Source of the DNA: Litorihabitans aurantiacus
GTDB taxonomy: Bacteria > Actinomycetota > Actinomycetes > Actinomycetales > Beutenbergiaceae
Reading direction: 5' to 3'
Assembly: GCF_030161595.1 (NCBI RefSeq)
Contig: NZ_BSUM01000001.1
Span: forward strand, 434,001 to 498,000
DNA: 64,000 nt
How positions within the stretch are numbered: position 1 is the first letter of the stretch; every line of letters starts with the position of its first letter. A program made the translations under genes and the position numbers. This document shows positions 60,961 through 64,000 of this stretch, in pieces. A model generated the notes under the pieces. The model had not been told where the DNA came from. It ran no database searches and saw only the letters and a program-made list of their open reading frames with translations.

Positions 60961-61584
60961 ATGGCCGAGGCCATCAACGCCCAGCTCCGCACCGAGTTCG
61001 GCAAGGGCGCCGCCCGTCGCGCGCGCCGTGCCAGCCTGATCCCCGCCGTCCTGTACGGCCACGGCACCGACCCGGTGCACCTCTCGCTGCCGTCGCACGA
61101 GGTCTTCCTCATCGTCAAGACCACCTCGAACGCCCTGCTCGAGCTGAGCTTCGACGGCGGCTCCGAGCTCGCCCTGGTCAAGGACGTGCAGAAGGACGTC
61201 GTCGCCAACGACATCGAGCACATCGACCTGCTGCTGGTCCGCCGCGGCGAGAAGGTCGCCGTCGACGTCTCCGTCGTGACCGAGGGCGAGTCCGCGCCTG
61301 GCACGATCCACTCCGTCGACCTGCAGTCGATCGCGATCGAGGCGCTCGCCACCGCGATCCCGGAGCAGATCACCGTCTCCGTCGAGGGCCTGGAGGACGG
61401 CACGGTCGTGCGCGTCTCCGACCTCACGCTGCCCGAGGGCGTCACCACCGAGGTCGACCCCGAGACGCCCGTCGTCGTCGTCTCGGTGCCACACCTGGAG
61501 GAGGAGCTCCCCGAGGCCGACGAGGACGCCGAGGGCGAGGCCGACGAGGCCGCGGCCGACGACGAGTCCTCCGACGAGGCCTGA
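60961..61584 (+). CDS. rplY: Ribosomal protein bL25 (general stress protein CTC type)
   Basis: 207 residues; ATG after AGGAGGAA. N-terminal L25 domain (INAQLRTEFGKGAARRARRA, IPAVLYGHGTDPVHLSLPS) and a TL5/CTC C-terminal domain (VAVDVSVVTEGESAPG to VVVSVPHLEEE), ending in a long acidic tail. Binds 5S rRNA in the large subunit. About 120 nt of leader precede the start. Followed by pth, as in most actinobacteria. Confidence 0.96.
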   Translation: MAEAINAQLRTEFGKGAARRARRASLIPAVLYGHGTDPVHLSLPSHEVFLIVKTTSNALLELSFDGGSELALVKDVQKDVVANDIEHIDLLLVRRGEKVAVDVSVVTEGESAPGTIHSVDLQSIAIEALATAIPEQITVSVEGLEDGTVVRVSDLTLPEGVTTEVDPETPVVVVSVPHLEEELPEADEDAEGEADEAAADDESSDEA

Positions 61585-61602
61585 GCCTCACCCTCCACAT
61601 CG

Positions 61603-61636
61603 CGACGGCGCCCGGGCACCCGCCCGGGCGCCGTCG
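61603..61636 (+). terminator. Hairpin between rplY and pth
   Basis: CGACGGCGCCCGGGC pairs with GCCCGGGCGCCGTCG around ACCC. It could end rplY transcripts or only attenuate read-through to pth, which lies 50 nt on. Confidence 0.7.
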
Positions 61637-61686
61637 GCGTCTGACCGGCCCGACCACCACCCCGCCGACCATCTGAGGAGCAACCC

Positions 61687-62286
61687 GTGAGCAGCGACGT
61701 GTGGCTGGTGATCGGTCTGGGCAACCCCGGCCGCACCTACGAGGGCAACCGCCACAACGTCGGAGTCATGGTGCTCGACGTGCTCGCCTCGCGGATGAGC
61801 GGCTCCTTCACGCAGCACAAGGCGCGCGCCGCGGTGCTGGACGGCCGTCTCGGGACGCTCCCCGGCGGGGTCCCCGGGCCGCGCGTCATCCTCGCGCGCC
61901 CCGCGACGTACATGAACACCTCCGGCGGGCCGGTGGCCGCGCTGATGCAGTTCTACGACGTCGAGCCCGAGAACCTCCTCGTGGTGCACGACGAGCTCGA
62001 CATCCCCGAGCACCAGCTCCGCCTCAAGCGCGGCGGCGGGGAGGGCGGCCACAACGGCCTGCGCTCGATCAGCTCCGCGATCGGCACGCGCGACTACGCT
62101 CGGCTCCGTGTCGGCGTCGGGCGCCCGCCGGGGCGCCAGGACCCCGCCGACTACGTGCTCAGCGACTTCGCGACGGCGCAGCGCGAGGAGCTGGGCGTCA
62201 CGCTGCAGCTCGCGGCGGACGCGGTGGGCGACGTCGTGACGCAGGGCCTGCTCGCGTCGCAGAACACCTGGAACACCAGGGACTGA
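61687..62286 (+). CDS. pth: Peptidyl-tRNA hydrolase
   Basis: 199 residues from GTG with GAGGAGCAA upstream. Active-site residues as in the family: Asn13 in GLGNPGRTYEGNRHNVG, catalytic His23, Asp in VVHDELDIP and Asn in GGGEGGHNGLRSI. Cleaves peptidyl-tRNA dropped from ribosomes. Cotranscription with rplY depends on read-through of the hairpin. Confidence 0.97.
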   Translation: MSSDVWLVIGLGNPGRTYEGNRHNVGVMVLDVLASRMSGSFTQHKARAAVLDGRLGTLPGGVPGPRVILARPATYMNTSGGPVAALMQFYDVEPENLLVVHDELDIPEHQLRLKRGGGEGGHNGLRSISSAIGTRDYARLRVGVGRPPGRQDPADYVLSDFATAQREELGVTLQLAADAVGDVVTQGLLASQNTWNTRD

Positions 62287-62308
62287 CCGCGGCCGGGGGC
62301 GCGGCGGA

Positions 62309-63214
62309 TCAGGGGCGCTCGCGGGCGACGTCAAGGAACCGCGAGGCCGCGGCAACCGCGCGCCCCGCCCAGACCGCCCGCAGCGGGCGCACGAGCGGCG
62401 GTCCGCCCAGCGGCACGCGGAGGAGCGCTCCCGACGCGAGGTCGGACGTGACCGTGCGGATGCTCATCACCGCCGGTGCGATCCCGGCGGCCGCGCTCGC
62501 GCGGATGATGCCGGTCGTCTCGAGGACGGCCGCAGGCTCGGCCAGGATCCGCCCGGACCGTGCCAGCCACGCCTCGACGGTGGCGCGTGTCCCGGACCCC
62601 TCCTCCCGCACGAGCAGCGGCGTCCCGGCCAGCTCGGCGGCACCGATGCCGGCCGACTCCGCCCACGGGTGTCCGGGCGCGACCACGACCGCCATCTCGT
62701 CCTCCGCGACGACGACGCAGGAGAGGTCCGACGCCGCGTCGGTGGTCTCGGTGAAGCCGAGATCGGCCGACCCGGAGCGGACGAGGTCGAGGACGGCGGC
62801 CGAGTTGCCCGCGACCAGCCGGACGCCCACGCCCGGCTCCCGGCGCCGGAACTCGAGCAGCCACCCCGGCAGGAGCAGCTCCGCGACGGTCTGAGACGCA
62901 GCGACCACGAGCGAGCCTGTGGGCCGGCGCAGCGCCGCCACACCGGCGTCCAGGCGCCGCGACGCCTCCAGCAGCGGTCCCGCCAGGCCGAGGACGAGCC
63001 GTCCGGCCTCGGTCGGCACCGAGCCGGTGACGGACCGGTCCACCAGCGGCTGCCCCACCGCGCGCTCGGCGGCGCGGACGCGTGCCGAGACCGCCTGCTG
63101 CGTGATCCCCAGCTCCGACGCCGCCCGGGTGAGGGATCCGGTCGCCGCGACGCGGTCGAGCACCTCGAGGGTGTCGAGGTCGAGGACGCGGTCGGTGAGT
63201 CGTCGGGAGGTCAC
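62309..63214 (-). CDS. LysR-family transcriptional regulator
   Basis: 301 residues from GTG 63214. N-terminal winged helix (LDTLEVLDRVAATGSLTRAA, then ITQQAVSARVRAAERAVGQP) and a substrate-binding domain (SLVVAASQTVAELLLPGWL to the end). Divergent by 69 bp from a TDT transporter gene, the usual layout for a LysR protein controlling its neighbour. The inverted repeat CACAA-N7-TTGTG at 63212-63228 overlaps its own start codon. Confidence 0.9.
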   Translation of the reverse strand: MTSRRLTDRVLDLDTLEVLDRVAATGSLTRAASELGITQQAVSARVRAAERAVGQPLVDRSVTGSVPTEAGRLVLGLAGPLLEASRRLDAGVAALRRPTGSLVVAASQTVAELLLPGWLLEFRRREPGVGVRLVAGNSAAVLDLVRSGSADLGFTETTDAASDLSCVVVAEDEMAVVVAPGHPWAESAGIGAAELAGTPLLVREEGSGTRATVEAWLARSGRILAEPAAVLETTGIIRASAAAGIAPAVMSIRTVTSDLASGALLRVPLGGPPLVRPLRAVWAGRAVAAASRFLDVARERP

Positions 63215-63228
63215 AAACAACCATTGTG
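63212..63228. promoter_or_regulatory. Putative LysR binding site
   Basis: CACAA and TTGTG separated by 7 bp, between divergent lysR-type and TDT genes, touching the regulator's GTG start, as expected for autorepression. Confidence 0.45.
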
Positions 63229-63283
63229 CCCCCACAGGAGAAGAGCCGTGGCGCCGGGGGTCGGCGGCGCCCACGATGGAGTC

Positions 63284-64000
63284 ATGACCACCGTCCCGAC
63301 CGCCCCGCCCGCCGTGCGAACCGGCCCGGCGCAGCGACCGCAGCCGCGGCTGTTCCGCGAGCTCGAGCGACCGGCGCACATCGTGTCGAACCTGACCCCG
63401 AACTGGTTCGCCTCCGTGATGGGGACCGGCATCGTCGCCGTCGCCGCCGCGTCGCTGCCCCTGCAGCTGCCGGGTCTGCGTGCCGCGGCCACCGTCGTCT
63501 GGGCGCTGGCCGCCGCGCTGCTCCTCACCCTGACGGTCGCGACGGCGCTCCACTGGACGCTGTTCCGCGGCACGGCGGCCGGCCACCACCTGCACCCGGT
63601 CATCTCGCACTTCTACGGAGCCCCGCCGATGGCGCTCCTCACGGTCGGGGCAGGCGCGCTGCTGCTGGGCAGGGACTGGATCGGGCTGCCCGCCGCCGTG
63701 ACCGTCGACCTGGTCCTCTGGTCGATCGGCACGATCGGCGGGCTGGTCGCCGCCGTCGCGGTGACCTACCTCGCGTTCACGCGGCACGAGAACGCTCCGG
63801 AGTCGGCGTTCGGCGGCTGGCTGATGCCGGTCGTCCCGCCGATGGTGTCCGCCTCGACGGGCGCGCTCCTGCTGCCCCACGCCCCCGAGGGGCAGGTGCG
63901 GGAGACGCTGCTGTGGGGCTGCTACGCGCTCGTCGGCCTCAGCCTCGTGGCCTCGCTCGTAGTCATCACCCTGATCTGGAACCGGCTGACCCAGCACAAG
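63284..64000 (+). CDS. TDT-family (TehA/SLAC1-like) transporter, cut by window end
   Basis: 239 codons from ATG, no stop before the edge. After a 35-residue Pro/Arg-rich tail the family opening appears: LTPNWFASVMGTGIVAVAAASLP, given as SNLTPNWFASVMGTGI then AVAAASLPLQL, followed by at least six hydrophobic helices (VVWALAAALLLTLTVATALH; FYGAPPMALLTVGAGALLL). Family members export sulfite or C4-dicarboxylates or act as anion channels; the substrate is not decided by what is visible. Likely under control of the divergent LysR protein. Confidence 0.87.
   Translation, partial: MTTVPTAPPAVRTGPAQRPQPRLFRELERPAHIVSNLTPNWFASVMGTGIVAVAAASLPLQLPGLRAAATVVWALAAALLLTLTVATALHWTLFRGTAAGHHLHPVISHFYGAPPMALLTVGAGALLLGRDWIGLPAAVTVDLVLWSIGTIGGLVAAVAVTYLAFTRHENAPESAFGGWLMPVVPPMVSASTGALLLPHAPEGQVRETLLWGCYALVGLSLVASLVVITLIWNRLTQHK

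Overview
The window is about 72% GC, uses many GTG and TTG starts, and carries a high-GC Gram-positive gene set: IdeR/DtxR, RpfB, a protein mannosyltransferase, SepX/GlpR, and an NlpC/P60 hydrolase behind a c-di-AMP riboswitch. With its 16S sequence this points to an actinobacterium of the Micrococcales, in the broad Cellulomonas/Beutenbergia neighbourhood; genus cannot be set by eye. The order pmt-rsmI ... metG-tatD-rpfB-rsmA ... glmU-prs-rplY-pth, and mscL-SAF-fmdB-FTHF ligase-rimJ-glpR, matches the conserved actinobacterial chromosome core known from Mycobacterium. This is therefore chromosome, not a plasmid or prophage, and no transposase, integrase, phage gene or CRISPR array was seen.

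Layout. 1-7.6 kb: a carbohydrate locus with a secreted glycosidase (left, cut by the window edge) divergent from a LacI-type regulator, an FAD oxidoreductase and a sugar ABC importer (lipoprotein plus two permeases), with a twin palindromic operator between. 7.6-12.1 kb: a two-component system (response regulator and lipoprotein leftward; histidine kinase and a degenerate-GGDEF membrane protein rightward). 12.1-19.2 kb: serC, ideR, riboswitch-controlled NlpC/P60, tandem Usp, small hypotheticals, tRNA-Arg, aldo/keto reductase. 19.3-24.2 kb: a 1.6-kb-residue helicase-like protein whose ATPase and nuclease motifs are both eroded. 24.2-28.8 kb: repeat arrays, mscL, SAF/CpaB-like, fmdB, 5-FTHF cyclo-ligase, rimJ, sepX/glpR. 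28.9-35.4 kb: tRNA-Ala and one complete 16S-23S-5S rRNA operon. 36-50.6 kb: pmt, rsmI, pncA, alaC, lipoprotein, PQQ sugar dehydrogenase, DUF559 protein, metG, tatD, two G5-domain muralytic proteins, rsmA. 51-64 kb: XRE-cupin regulator, reductase-methyltransferase fusion, ABC-F, gamma carbonic anhydrase, MarR, TetR, tRNA-Gln, glmU, prs, CYTH protein, rplY, pth, and a LysR/TDT transporter pair cut by the right edge.

Two window-wide signals stand out. First, at least fifteen single-base deletions, each repairable by one extra G or C in a G/C run, break a dozen otherwise conserved genes; every repaired gene has a length divisible by three. This looks like homopolymer undercalling in the sequence rather than biology. 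Second, many intergenic stretches carry short tandem arrays whose conserved core (GCGAG/CGAGAG or its complement) recurs at exactly 21 or 22 bp (30 bp in one array), often starting at or just after a stop codon. They are not CRISPRs or ordinary terminators, and I do not recognise the family; they are the best candidate for something undescribed here.

Many genes also show a TANNNT hexamer 6-8 nt before a GTG/ATG and no Shine-Dalgarno sequence, suggesting widespread leaderless mRNAs; I used this to choose several starts.
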